From the NCBI RefSeq assembly GCF_027484545.1, contig NZ_JAIXST010000129.1, positions 41,279 through 105,278 on the forward strand: a stretch of 64,000 nt of DNA. Direction: 5' to 3'. The notes beneath the pieces are model-generated. The model was not told the DNA's origin. It worked only from the letters and a program-made list of their open reading frames with translations, and did not search any database. This DNA comes from Runella sp. (GTDB taxonomy: Bacteria; Bacteroidota; Bacteroidia; Cytophagales; Spirosomataceae). Below are positions 8,389-16,197 of this stretch, piece after piece. Within the stretch, counting starts at the first letter, position 1; each line of letters begins with the position of its first letter. A program made the position numbers and the translations under genes.

Positions 8389-9855
8389 GTGAACTATAAT
8401 TATTCCTCTCTTAGTGAAGTACAGGCAGACCTTCGAGTCGGTGCGGTTACGTGTCGTCAGCTGGTGGCGTATTATCTGGAGAATATTGGAGAGAAAAATG
8501 CGGTACTAAATGCTTTTTTGGCAGTTTATGATGAGGAAGCACTTCAAAGAGCAGATGAAATAGACCAAAAGATAGCGGCAGGAACGGCAGGACGGCTGGC
8601 TGGCATGGTCATAGGAATAAAAGACGTATTGTGTTATAAAGATCATGGTCTGCAGGCAGGGAGTAAAATTTTAGATGGCTTTGTATCTCAGTTCACGGCC
8701 ACGGCAGTGCAACGGGTATTGGATGAGGATGCAATTATCATTGGACGCCAAAATTGCGATGAGTTTGCAATGGGGTCTTCCAACGAGAATTCGGCTTTTG
8801 GTGCAGTACGCAATGCCGCCGATATTTCGCGGGTGCCGGGTGGTTCCTCAGGTGGCTCGGCAGTGGCAGTACAGGCAGATATGTGTTTGGCATCGCTCGG
8901 CTCTGATACAGGAGGTTCAGTACGTCAGCCGGCAGCCTTTTGTGGCTTGGTCGGTTTAAAACCAACTTACGGACGTATTTCCCGTTGGGGATTGATTGCC
9001 TATGGTTCTTCGTTTGACTGTATCGGCCCCATTACAAAAAGCGTGGAAGATGCTGCTTTGTTGCTTGAAATTATGGCAGGTCCTGATGAATTTGACAGTA
9101 CAGTTTCACAACAATCAGTTCCCTCTTATTCACTTCTTATAGCTTCTTCTCAATCTTCACAAGCTAACTTATGTATCGGATACTTGCGTGAAGGGGTAGA
9201 AAGTGAAGCCCTTCAACCTGAAATTAAGCAGGCTATGCAGTCAAAATTGGATTGGCTACGCGAGCAGGGTCACGTTGTAGAGGCAGTCGACTTTGATTTA
9301 CTGCCTTATATTTTACCTACTTACTACATTTTAACAACGGCAGAATCAAGTTCAAATCTTTCCCGATTTGATGGGGTTCGTTATGGTCATCGGAGTAGTA
9401 AAGCAAATGATTTGATGTCTTTATACAAGAAATCACGTAGTGTAGGTTTTGGGAGTGAAGTAAAACGTCGGATTATGTTGGGTACGTTTGTGTTGAGTGC
9501 CAGCTATTATGATGCGTATTATACCAAAGCCCAAAAAGTACGACGTTTGATGAAAGAACAAACGGACCGACTTTTTGAAAAATATGATTTTTTAGTGATG
9601 CCCACAACGCCTACAACGGCTTTTCCGATTGGTGATAAGACCGAAGACCCGTTGCAGATGTATTTGGCAGATATATTTACAGTTCAGGCCAATGTGGTAG
9701 GAAATCCCGCGATTTCGATACCTAACGGAACAGATACCCAAGGAATGTCGATGGGATTGCAAATGATAGGTAAACCTTTTGGTGAAGCTGAACTGTTGGC
9801 ATTTTCTAAATATGTAATCGAAGGAACACAGGTAGGTGTTGATTCTTCGTTTTAA
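8389..9855 (+). CDS. gatA: Glutamyl-tRNA(Gln)/aspartyl-tRNA(Asn) amidotransferase subunit A
   Basis: Amidase-signature enzyme that releases ammonia from glutamine to amidate mischarged Glu-tRNA(Gln) (or Asp-tRNA(Asn)) within the GatCAB complex. The Ser-cis-Ser-Lys triad is visible as K78 (GIKD), S153 (GGSSGGSA) and S177 (SDTGGSVR). 488 residues is normal. The start is GTG at 8389. A small inverted repeat, TCAACC/GGTTGA (8359-8376), lies just upstream. gatB and gatC are not in the window. Confidence 0.93.
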   Translation: MNYNYSSLSEVQADLRVGAVTCRQLVAYYLENIGEKNAVLNAFLAVYDEEALQRADEIDQKIAAGTAGRLAGMVIGIKDVLCYKDHGLQAGSKILDGFVSQFTATAVQRVLDEDAIIIGRQNCDEFAMGSSNENSAFGAVRNAADISRVPGGSSGGSAVAVQADMCLASLGSDTGGSVRQPAAFCGLVGLKPTYGRISRWGLIAYGSSFDCIGPITKSVEDAALLLEIMAGPDEFDSTVSQQSVPSYSLLIASSQSSQANLCIGYLREGVESEALQPEIKQAMQSKLDWLREQGHVVEAVDFDLLPYILPTYYILTTAESSSNLSRFDGVRYGHRSSKANDLMSLYKKSRSVGFGSEVKRRIMLGTFVLSASYYDAYYTKAQKVRRLMKEQTDRLFEKYDFLVMPTTPTTAFPIGDKTEDPLQMYLADIFTVQANVVGNPAISIPNGTDTQGMSMGLQMIGKPFGEAELLAFSKYVIEGTQVGVDSSF

Positions 9856-9899
9856 TTGAATAGGAATTTTTCCTTTTACTATAGCCATTGAAAACTCAT

Positions 9900-9913
9900 T
9901 GTAAAATGTAAAA
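9900..9913. repeat. Two heptad copies before the transglycosylase gene
   Basis: TGTAAAA occurs twice in tandem, the same type of unit as the CTGTAAA arrays. Too short to be sure it belongs to that family. Confidence 0.35.
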
Positions 9914-9936
9914 CCTAACGAGAAAACAACAAAACA

Positions 9937-11397
9937 ATGATGGAATTGAAGCGAATTGTGAGCGTAGGGATGTTGTCGGGACTATTTTTGATTGGAGCAA
10001 CCGAGTTCGCCCGTACGCAAGAGGTAGAAATAGACACCAGCAGTGTAGAAGAATTGGTACAAGTCGAAATCATGGCTGACTCGACCGTACCTGAGGCATT
10101 GATAAGAGAGCGCTTGGCGAAGTTGGAGAGTGAGATTCCATTACGTTATCATAAAGTTACGCATCAGTTTGTTGAATACTTCATTTATCGCAAGCCCAGT
10201 TTCGTAAAACGAATGCTGGAACAAATGAATTTGTTCTTCCCACTTTACGAACAAATGCTCGAAAAGTACGATATGCCCAAGGAACTGAAATTCCTGTCGT
10301 TGATTGAATCAGGGCTGAACCCACGAATTATTTCGTACGCAGGAGCGGGAGGCTTGTGGCAATTTATGCCTGCTACAGGGCGTGAATATGGAATGAAGCA
10401 GGACGATTACATCGATGAACGTTTTGATCCCGTAAAAGCTACCGATGCTGCTTGCCGTTATTTAAAAAGACTTCACAAAGCGTTTGGCGATTGGGAAATG
10501 GCATTAGCGGCCTACAACGTAGGCCCGGGGAACGTGAAAAGAGCAATGCGCCGCTCGGGTTCAAGTACGTTTTGGGGAATTTATAATTTTCTTCCTAAGC
10601 AAACCCGTCATTATGTGCCGCAATTTGTAGCGATGACCTACATGATGCATTACCACGCGGATCATGGTATTTTTGCCGAAACCCCTGATTATCCCACTCT
10701 CTCAGATACAGTTCAGATTTCGGGCTATTTCAACCTGCATACGTTTGCCAAATTAAGTAACATCACTTTTGAGGAACTCTACAAACTTAATCCTCAACTG
10801 ATTAATACAGAATTGCCTTCGTACGTAAAAGATTATGTGCTTCGAGTACCAAGCCATGATTTTGAATATTTGAAGGAAAATCGTTTGGCTATTTGGGATT
10901 CTGCGGCTAAGTCACCCTTCCAATCCCAATTGGCTTTAGCTTCTAACGAAGAAGACGGTACTGACAGTGCTTTGGCTATCAAAAAGGTAGGTGGGCTTGT
11001 AGCGGCAGGTGATGAAAATGATGACCCCGAGACAATTATCACGCGTCAAACCAAGAAAATGTACCATACGGTACGCAAAGGGGAGACACTGGGAAGAATA
11101 GCGAATCGTTACGGAGTAGATACCTACGACTTGAAGCGCTGGAATCGGATGCGGAGCAATACGGTGATACGCGGAAAGAAACTGGTGATTTATAAAGAGT
11201 CGAACAAAGCCGTTTTAGCTAATCTTGCCCCTGCTAAAGCAAAAGGTAAAATAAAAATGCGTTATCACCAGGTTCAGTCGGGAGATACGCTTTCTACAAT
11301 AGCAGAACGGTACGGCATCAACATCAACCGTCTCAAAAAAATAAATCGACTTAGAGGTAATACTGTACGGAAAGGACAAAAATTGATTGTTGGATAA
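9937..11397 (+). CDS. mltD: Membrane-bound lytic murein transglycosylase D-like, with two LysM domains
   Basis: Cleaves the glycan strands of peptidoglycan in the periplasm, leaving anhydro-muramic ends. A signal peptide covers about residues 1-28. The SLT domain (~100-260) has the catalytic Glu in LSLIESGLNP, then AGGLWQFMPATG and AAYNVGPGNV, all typical of MltD. Two LysM peptidoglycan-binding domains follow at ~375-418 and ~440-486. The first two codons are both ATG. No lipobox Cys was seen, so it may be periplasmic rather than lipid-anchored. Confidence 0.92.
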   Translation: MMELKRIVSVGMLSGLFLIGATEFARTQEVEIDTSSVEELVQVEIMADSTVPEALIRERLAKLESEIPLRYHKVTHQFVEYFIYRKPSFVKRMLEQMNLFFPLYEQMLEKYDMPKELKFLSLIESGLNPRIISYAGAGGLWQFMPATGREYGMKQDDYIDERFDPVKATDAACRYLKRLHKAFGDWEMALAAYNVGPGNVKRAMRRSGSSTFWGIYNFLPKQTRHYVPQFVAMTYMMHYHADHGIFAETPDYPTLSDTVQISGYFNLHTFAKLSNITFEELYKLNPQLINTELPSYVKDYVLRVPSHDFEYLKENRLAIWDSAAKSPFQSQLALASNEEDGTDSALAIKKVGGLVAAGDENDDPETIITRQTKKMYHTVRKGETLGRIANRYGVDTYDLKRWNRMRSNTVIRGKKLVIYKESNKAVLANLAPAKAKGKIKMRYHQVQSGDTLSTIAERYGININRLKKINRLRGNTVRKGQKLIVG

Positions 11398-11408
11398 CAA
11401 TTCAGAAC

Positions 11409-11485
11409 GTTATTGGTTATCCGTTAAACGTTATCAGACCTCATTTATGCATTTTCAAATACACCGATAACTATTAACGGATAAC
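11409..11485. repeat. Two-armed heptad array between mltD and hemJ
   Basis: The left arm is four GTTAnnn heptads (11409-11436); the right arm is three nnnTAAC heptads (11465-11485). The arms are complementary (about 18 of 20 pairs between 11416-11435 and 11466-11485), so the unit can fold into a long hairpin. It ends 9 bases before the hemJ ATG. Same design as the arrays at 27591 and 46898. Confidence 0.85.
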
Positions 11486-11494
11486 TCATTATCA

Positions 11495-12028
11495 ATGGCT
11501 CTTTTTTACTTCAAAGCCTTCCACATTGTGGGAGCCGTAGCTTGGTTTGCAGGCTTGTTTTACTTAGTTCGGATATTTGTATATCACGCAGAAGCTGACC
11601 AAAAACCGGAACATTTACGGCAGCCCTTTAAAGAGCAATTTGGGCTCATGGAATGGCGTGTTTACAAAATTATTTGTAATCCTGCCATGATGCTCACTTG
11701 GACATGTGGGCTTATCATGACTTTCTTGAACCCCAGCTATTGGCAGATGGGCTGGTTCCAAGCTAAATTCTCACTTCTTATTTTGCTGACGGTTTATCAT
11801 ATTTGGTGTAAACGTATTATTATCAAACTGGAAAAAGGCGAAAAACCCTTTGATTCCTTTCAGTTTCGTCTTCTCAATGAGCTCCCTACGCTCTTTCTAT
11901 TAAGTATTGTTCTGCTTGCTGTTTTAAGAGACATGCTCAATTTCTTATACGCTTTCGGTGGGGTATTGGTCTTTGGGGTATTGCTGTTTGTATTTGCCAA
12001 AGCGTATCGAAAGCGGCGGGAGGGGTAG
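11495..12028 (+). CDS. hemJ: Protoporphyrinogen IX oxidase HemJ (CopD-like family)
   Basis: A 177-residue protein with four to five membrane helices. The N-terminus KAFHIVGAVAWFAGLFYLVR contains the conserved His of the HemJ/UPF0093 family, and WRVYKIICNPAM and KRIIIKLEKGE also fit. HemJ oxidises protoporphyrinogen IX to protoporphyrin IX in heme synthesis in bacteria without HemG or HemY. The start codon is immediately preceded by the heptad-array hairpin. Confidence 0.88.
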   Translation: MALFYFKAFHIVGAVAWFAGLFYLVRIFVYHAEADQKPEHLRQPFKEQFGLMEWRVYKIICNPAMMLTWTCGLIMTFLNPSYWQMGWFQAKFSLLILLTVYHIWCKRIIIKLEKGEKPFDSFQFRLLNELPTLFLLSIVLLAVLRDMLNFLYAFGGVLVFGVLLFVFAKAYRKRREG

Positions 12029-12085
12029 ACGGCTTTGACTTTATTTGCCTAAAATTTTCTCTCGAAACCATAATTTGGTAATTAA

Positions 12086-12865
12086 ATGGCTGTAAATCTT
12101 TGGACAAAGGATGAATTGATATTGGCTCTTAATTTGTACCTGAAATTACCTTTTGGTAAAATGGACAGCCGAAATTCTGATGTAATTCGCCTTGCCAAGT
12201 TGATTGGAAGAACGGCTAATGCTGTGGCTATCAGACTCACTAATTTTGCAGCTGTTGACCCCTATCATCAGGCAAGAGGAATAAAAGGAATGGATGGCGG
12301 CCGAAAGCAATGCCAACCGATTTGGGATGAATTTGTTGAAAATAGGGAAAGTTTACTGTTTGAAAGTGAGCGAATTTTAGCCGAAAAAGAGAATTTGACC
12401 CTTGAAGAAAAATTTGAGGGACTGTTTAGAGATATTAAAGACCTGAAAGGAGAAACAAAGATTCGAGAAGTCAAAATGCGAATCAATCAGAATGTATTTA
12501 GGCAGATTGTTTTGTCAAATTATTCAACAAAATGTGCGGTTTCTAACATTGATATTCCGGATTTGTTAGTAGCAAGTCATATTATTCCATGGGCGGTTAA
12601 TGAAAATGAAAGGTTGAATCCTGAAAATGGAATTTGCCTTTCCAGTCTTTATGACAAAGCTTTTGACAAGGGATTGATAGGAATCACTGAACAGTTTTCG
12701 GTGGTTATTTCTAAAGACTTAAAAATGAATGCCAATAAAGATTACTACCAAAAATACTTCGCTGAATTAGAGAATAAAAAGTTACTGCTTCCCATAAGGT
12801 ATCTGCCTAAGAAAGAATTCTTACAGTTTCATTTAGATACCGTTTTTAGTAAACGGAATAATTAA
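12086..12865 (+). CDS. HNH endonuclease (HNH_2, restriction-type)
   Basis: A 259-residue protein. The C-terminal half holds a Cys-SNI...ASHIIPWAVNENERLNPENGICLSSLYDKAFD-type region, an HNH_2 nuclease core with His in SHIIPW, Asn in NPENG and the downstream Asp. The N-terminal ~80 residues (WTKDELILALNLYLK ... IRLAKLIGRTANAVAIRLTNF) resemble the DNA-recognition part of putative type II restriction enzymes. No methyltransferase is adjacent. AT-rich compared with hemJ and the next housekeeping genes, consistent with acquisition. Convergent with the ATPase gene. Confidence 0.75.
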   Translation: MAVNLWTKDELILALNLYLKLPFGKMDSRNSDVIRLAKLIGRTANAVAIRLTNFAAVDPYHQARGIKGMDGGRKQCQPIWDEFVENRESLLFESERILAEKENLTLEEKFEGLFRDIKDLKGETKIREVKMRINQNVFRQIVLSNYSTKCAVSNIDIPDLLVASHIIPWAVNENERLNPENGICLSSLYDKAFDKGLIGITEQFSVVISKDLKMNANKDYYQKYFAELENKKLLLPIRYLPKKEFLQFHLDTVFSKRNN

Positions 12866-12884
12866 AGTTTCCAAAACTTGTCTT

Positions 12885-14240
12885 CTACAGCCCAATTTGG
12901 GTTTGAAACCAATCCAAATAGTTGTCAATTTGAGTAGCTAAATAGTAAGGTAAATTCAGCAAATAATAGGGCTTGCCTTCAATGGAACTACTATTTGTAA
13001 TGGTTACTTCTCCAGCATAAAACCGTACCGCCATGGTATGAGGTGCTAAATCCATAAACTGATGCAGGGATTTTAAACGCCCGTCTGTACCTGATTTTAC
13101 TTCGATGGGTATCAATTTTCCCTGATAGGGATATAGGAAATCAATTTCGGCAGTCGAGCTATTTTTTTCCTTGACCCAAAAATGCAGGCTACCTAATGCT
13201 AAGTATTGTTTGGACAAAATCTCCTGCCCAATTAAATGTTCAATCATTGTCCCCTGATATACACTGTTCAAATCGGTTGTTCCAAGTATATCTATTTGAA
13301 TTCCCGCCAAATAATTCATCAGTCCCGTATCAAGCACCTGTAAGCGAGGAGATTTTTTAAGGTCCGGATTAAAAGGTAAAATGGCAGACGTTTCGGGATA
13401 AATCAATTGCACCAATAAAGCTTTTTCTAAGGTTCGTAATGCTTCGCCCATTTCTCTTGATTTGTAAGGAGAATTGCCAAACCCTTCAAACTTGATGCGT
13501 TTGCCGGCTTGCCCGAAAGCCGCACTCATGGCATGTCGGATGTGCTGAGTCTGACTTCCTGAATGCGCGTATTTCTCTACATCATCTGAGTAAGACGTAA
13601 GAAGGGCGTCATAAATAGGCGATAGGGCTGTTAAATCTCTAAACTGACTATAATGCTGTACTACTTCGGGCATCCCGCCAATTAATGCATATTGATGAAA
13701 AAGCTGCCGCATTTTGATGTGAGCAAAACTTGGAATCGGCACATTTTCGAGTTGTTCGAGCGCGGTTTTTTCGTTTATTGCTGCTAAAAACTCGGGAAAC
13801 GAAGCGGGTCTTACTACTTTGTATTCTACTCTTCCTACCGGAAAACTTATGTGCTTATCAAAAAGTGTTTCAAGCATACTGCCTGCCGCAATGACTGCTA
13901 TTTCGGGAGCGGATTCATAAAAAAATCGAAGAATTTGGAGCGCTTTAGGAACGGCCTGAATCTCATCTATAAATAGTAACGTTTGTTCTTTTTTGCTTAT
14001 TAACTGATTTTTTGCGAAAAATAAGGTTTGTAATAATAGTTCAATTGAACTGAAATTGTCAAAAGGCAGGCGGTCTTCAGGCAGTTCCAAATTCAGATAA
14101 ATGTATTGGGAAAATTGTTGAGCAAATTGATTAACAACCGTAGTCTTTCCCACCTGTCTTGCTCCTCTCAAAACCAGAGGTTTACGAGCGGGCTTTTTCA
14201 TCCAATCAGTTAACTCTTTCAGTAGTTTTCTTTGAAACAT
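12885..14240 (-). CDS. AAA_14/DUF4143 ATP-binding protein
   Basis: A 451-residue protein with an N-terminal AAA module: Walker A GARQVGKTT near residue 25, Walker B LLFIDEIQ near residue 90, and a sensor AAGSMLE segment. The C-terminal DUF4143 domain ends in a nuclease-like motif (AEIDFLYPYQGKLIPIEVKSG), with D-x-n-E-x-K spacing like PD-(D/E)XK folds. This family is common, patchily distributed and of unknown function; links to mobile or stress systems are only suspected. Three evenly spaced direct repeats lie upstream (14248-14324). Confidence 0.8.
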   Translation of the reverse strand: MFQRKLLKELTDWMKKPARKPLVLRGARQVGKTTVVNQFAQQFSQYIYLNLELPEDRLPFDNFSSIELLLQTLFFAKNQLISKKEQTLLFIDEIQAVPKALQILRFFYESAPEIAVIAAGSMLETLFDKHISFPVGRVEYKVVRPASFPEFLAAINEKTALEQLENVPIPSFAHIKMRQLFHQYALIGGMPEVVQHYSQFRDLTALSPIYDALLTSYSDDVEKYAHSGSQTQHIRHAMSAAFGQAGKRIKFEGFGNSPYKSREMGEALRTLEKALLVQLIYPETSAILPFNPDLKKSPRLQVLDTGLMNYLAGIQIDILGTTDLNSVYQGTMIEHLIGQEILSKQYLALGSLHFWVKEKNSSTAEIDFLYPYQGKLIPIEVKSGTDGRLKSLHQFMDLAPHTMAVRFYAGEVTITNSSSIEGKPYYLLNLPYYLATQIDNYLDWFQTQIGL

Positions 14241-14247
14241 GACACAG

Positions 14248-14324
14248 AATTAGGGTAAAAAATACTTTTTTATGTAACAAAATTAGGGTAAATATTATGA
14301 AAATTTGTAATGAAATTAGGGTAA
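14248..14324. repeat. Three AATTAGGGTAA direct repeats with exact 33-bp period
   Basis: AATTAGGGTAA occurs at 14248-14258, 14281-14291 and 14314-14324, each exactly 33 bases from the next, in the upstream region of the DUF4143 ATPase gene. The sequences between the copies are unrelated. Regular spacing by about three helical turns suggests cooperative protein binding on one DNA face (operator or iteron-like). Confidence 0.8.
14278..14285 (-). promoter_or_regulatory. Possible -7 box of the DUF4143 ATPase promoter
   Basis: The minus strand reads TAATTTTG, a TAnnTTTG match, and overlaps the middle AATTAGGGTAA repeat, so a protein bound to the repeats would cover the promoter. Confidence 0.4.
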
Positions 14325-14421
14325 TTGATTACTTTTAGAAAATATTGCGATAAATCTGACCCTTTTTTAGCAGATGCGCGCTGTAAATAGTTACTTTGTC
14401 TAAACTCAAATTAGAAATATC

Positions 14422-15408
14422 ATGACACGTTGGGGAATTATCGGACCAGGGCGCATTGCGCATAAATTTGCTCAGGATTTGATGCAGGTAGCTGACGCTA
14501 GGCTAATGGCGGTGGCGTCACGAGATCTGGGGCGGGCGCAACTGTTTGCCCGCGAATATGGCGCTGAATATACCTACGGTAGTTACGAAGAAATCATCCA
14601 ATGTCCCGAATTGGATGCGGTTTATATTGCTTCACCGCACATTGGGCATTTTGAACATACCCTTCTTTGTCTCAACGCTGGTATTCCTGTTTTGTGTGAA
14701 AAACCCTTTGCTATGAATACCGCTCAGGTAAGTGAGATGATTCACGTAGCCCGCGGAAAAAACGTGTTTTTGATGGAGGCATTGTGGACTCGTTTTTTGC
14801 CTACAACCCTTAAAACGCTTGAAATCATTGCGTCGGGGGCGATTGGGAAAGTATTGGGAGTGAAAGCGGATTTTGGTTTTAAAGCACCGTATGATGTAGA
14901 TAAACGTACTTTTAATAAAGACTTAGGCGGCGGAGCACTGTTAGATATTGGCATTTATCCGTTGTTCCTGTCTTACCTTATTTTAGGAAAACCAACCAAA
15001 ATCACCGCTCAGGCCATTTTTGGAGTTACCAAAGTGGATGAATCTACCGGAATGACGCTGACGTATACGGATGAAAAGTTTGCCTTTCTGGATTGTACTT
15101 TTATGGCCAATACGCCCTGTGAGGCCTTTATATACGGCGAAAAAGGAAGCATTGCCATTGCTTCACGTTGGCACGAAAGCAAGTCTGTGACGGTCACTTA
15201 CGACGATGAAACGACCGAAACATTTCCTTTTGACCGTCCGACGTGGGGGTATCAATATGAAATAGAAGAGGTGAATGCGTGTTTGGCAGAGGGTAAATTG
15301 GAAAGTGATAGTTGGACTTTGAGAGACAGTATGAATTTGATTGCTCTGCTGGATGCAGTAAGACAGGAGATTGGGTTGATTTATAAAGATTTTGATAAAA
15401 TCCTTTAA
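14422..15408 (+). CDS. Gfo/Idh/MocA family NAD(P)-dependent oxidoreductase
   Basis: A 328-residue protein. The N-terminal Rossmann fold (WGIIGPGRIAHKFAQDL) and the conserved EKP motif (CEKPFAMN, residues ~93-100) identify the family; GGGALLDIGIYPL is the substrate-side motif. Members oxidise or reduce sugars, inositols or bile-pigment-like substrates; the sequence resembles dihydrodiol/D-xylose dehydrogenase-like members, but the substrate cannot be assigned. It is 6 bases from the following membrane-protein gene and probably co-transcribed with it. Confidence 0.85.
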   Translation: MTRWGIIGPGRIAHKFAQDLMQVADARLMAVASRDLGRAQLFAREYGAEYTYGSYEEIIQCPELDAVYIASPHIGHFEHTLLCLNAGIPVLCEKPFAMNTAQVSEMIHVARGKNVFLMEALWTRFLPTTLKTLEIIASGAIGKVLGVKADFGFKAPYDVDKRTFNKDLGGGALLDIGIYPLFLSYLILGKPTKITAQAIFGVTKVDESTGMTLTYTDEKFAFLDCTFMANTPCEAFIYGEKGSIAIASRWHESKSVTVTYDDETTETFPFDRPTWGYQYEIEEVNACLAEGKLESDSWTLRDSMNLIALLDAVRQEIGLIYKDFDKIL

Positions 15409-15414
15409 AAAATT

Positions 15415-16122
15415 ATGCAGCCTGATTTGCGCTATCTTTATGTACCCATTCCTACCTTGCTTTCGGCCTGTTTTGCTTTATTGGTAGTTTTACTCGTTGT
15501 AGGTATTTACTATGCCGTTCGTAGTGTTGCTAAAAAGAAAATGCCTTTCATCTTTTTAGGATGTCTGCTGTGGCTATGTTTACTTTATGTTTTGGCTCAA
15601 AATTCATTTTTTCTGGAATTACAGGCCGTGCCGCCGCGATTTTTAGTTGCCGTGCTGCCTCCTTTCATTTTCATTGGAGGAGTATTCGTGTCACGTAAAG
15701 GGCGACAATTTATGGAAGGTTTATCGCTTCGTCACCTGACTTGGGTACATACGATACGGATTGGGGTTGAACTCTTATTATTTCAATTGTTTGTAGTCGG
15801 ACAGATTCCGCAAATCATGACGTTTGAAGGGCGGAATTGGGATATTTTGGCCGGGTTGACTGCTCCAATGATGGTATTTATGGTTTTTCGCCAAAAGAAA
15901 TGGTCATCGAAGGCATTGTTGTGGTGGAATATTTTTGCCTTAGGTTTATTGATTAATATCGTGACGACTGCGGTATTGTCGGCTCCGTTTCCATTTCAAC
16001 AATTGGCCTTTGAGCAACCCAATGTCGGCGTTTTGAAACCGACGTTTATTTGGCTTCCAGGTTTTGTGGTACCTGTAGTGTTGTTTTCGCATTTGGCGGC
16101 AATTCGGCGGCTTTGGAGGTGA
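15415..16122 (+). CDS. Polytopic membrane protein of unknown function
   Basis: A 235-residue protein with six to seven hydrophobic segments spread over its length, short charged loops and no recognisable catalytic motif. It follows the Gfo/Idh/MocA gene by 6 bases and is convergent with the kinase gene at 16198. I do not recognise a family with confidence. Confidence 0.65.
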   Translation: MQPDLRYLYVPIPTLLSACFALLVVLLVVGIYYAVRSVAKKKMPFIFLGCLLWLCLLYVLAQNSFFLELQAVPPRFLVAVLPPFIFIGGVFVSRKGRQFMEGLSLRHLTWVHTIRIGVELLLFQLFVVGQIPQIMTFEGRNWDILAGLTAPMMVFMVFRQKKWSSKALLWWNIFALGLLINIVTTAVLSAPFPFQQLAFEQPNVGVLKPTFIWLPGFVVPVVLFSHLAAIRRLWR

Positions 16123-16127
16123 TAGGT

Positions 16128-16177
16128 ACAGATTGTAAATCTGTGGTCAGATTTCATCAGGATTACAAATCCCGATG
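16128..16177. repeat. Double hairpin in the convergent gap
   Basis: ACAGATT/AATCTGT (16128-16144, 3-base loop) is followed by CATCAGGATT/AATCCCGATG (16155-16177, one mismatch). No T run follows, so it may be a dispersed palindromic repeat, possibly also stopping transcription from both sides. Confidence 0.6.
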
Positions 16178-16197
16178 AGCATTACGAGCATTTTGAT

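Noticed and set aside
11409..11485. Heptad arrays considered as a CRISPR array
   Set aside because: Units are 7 bases without spacers of constant length, and no cas genes are present.
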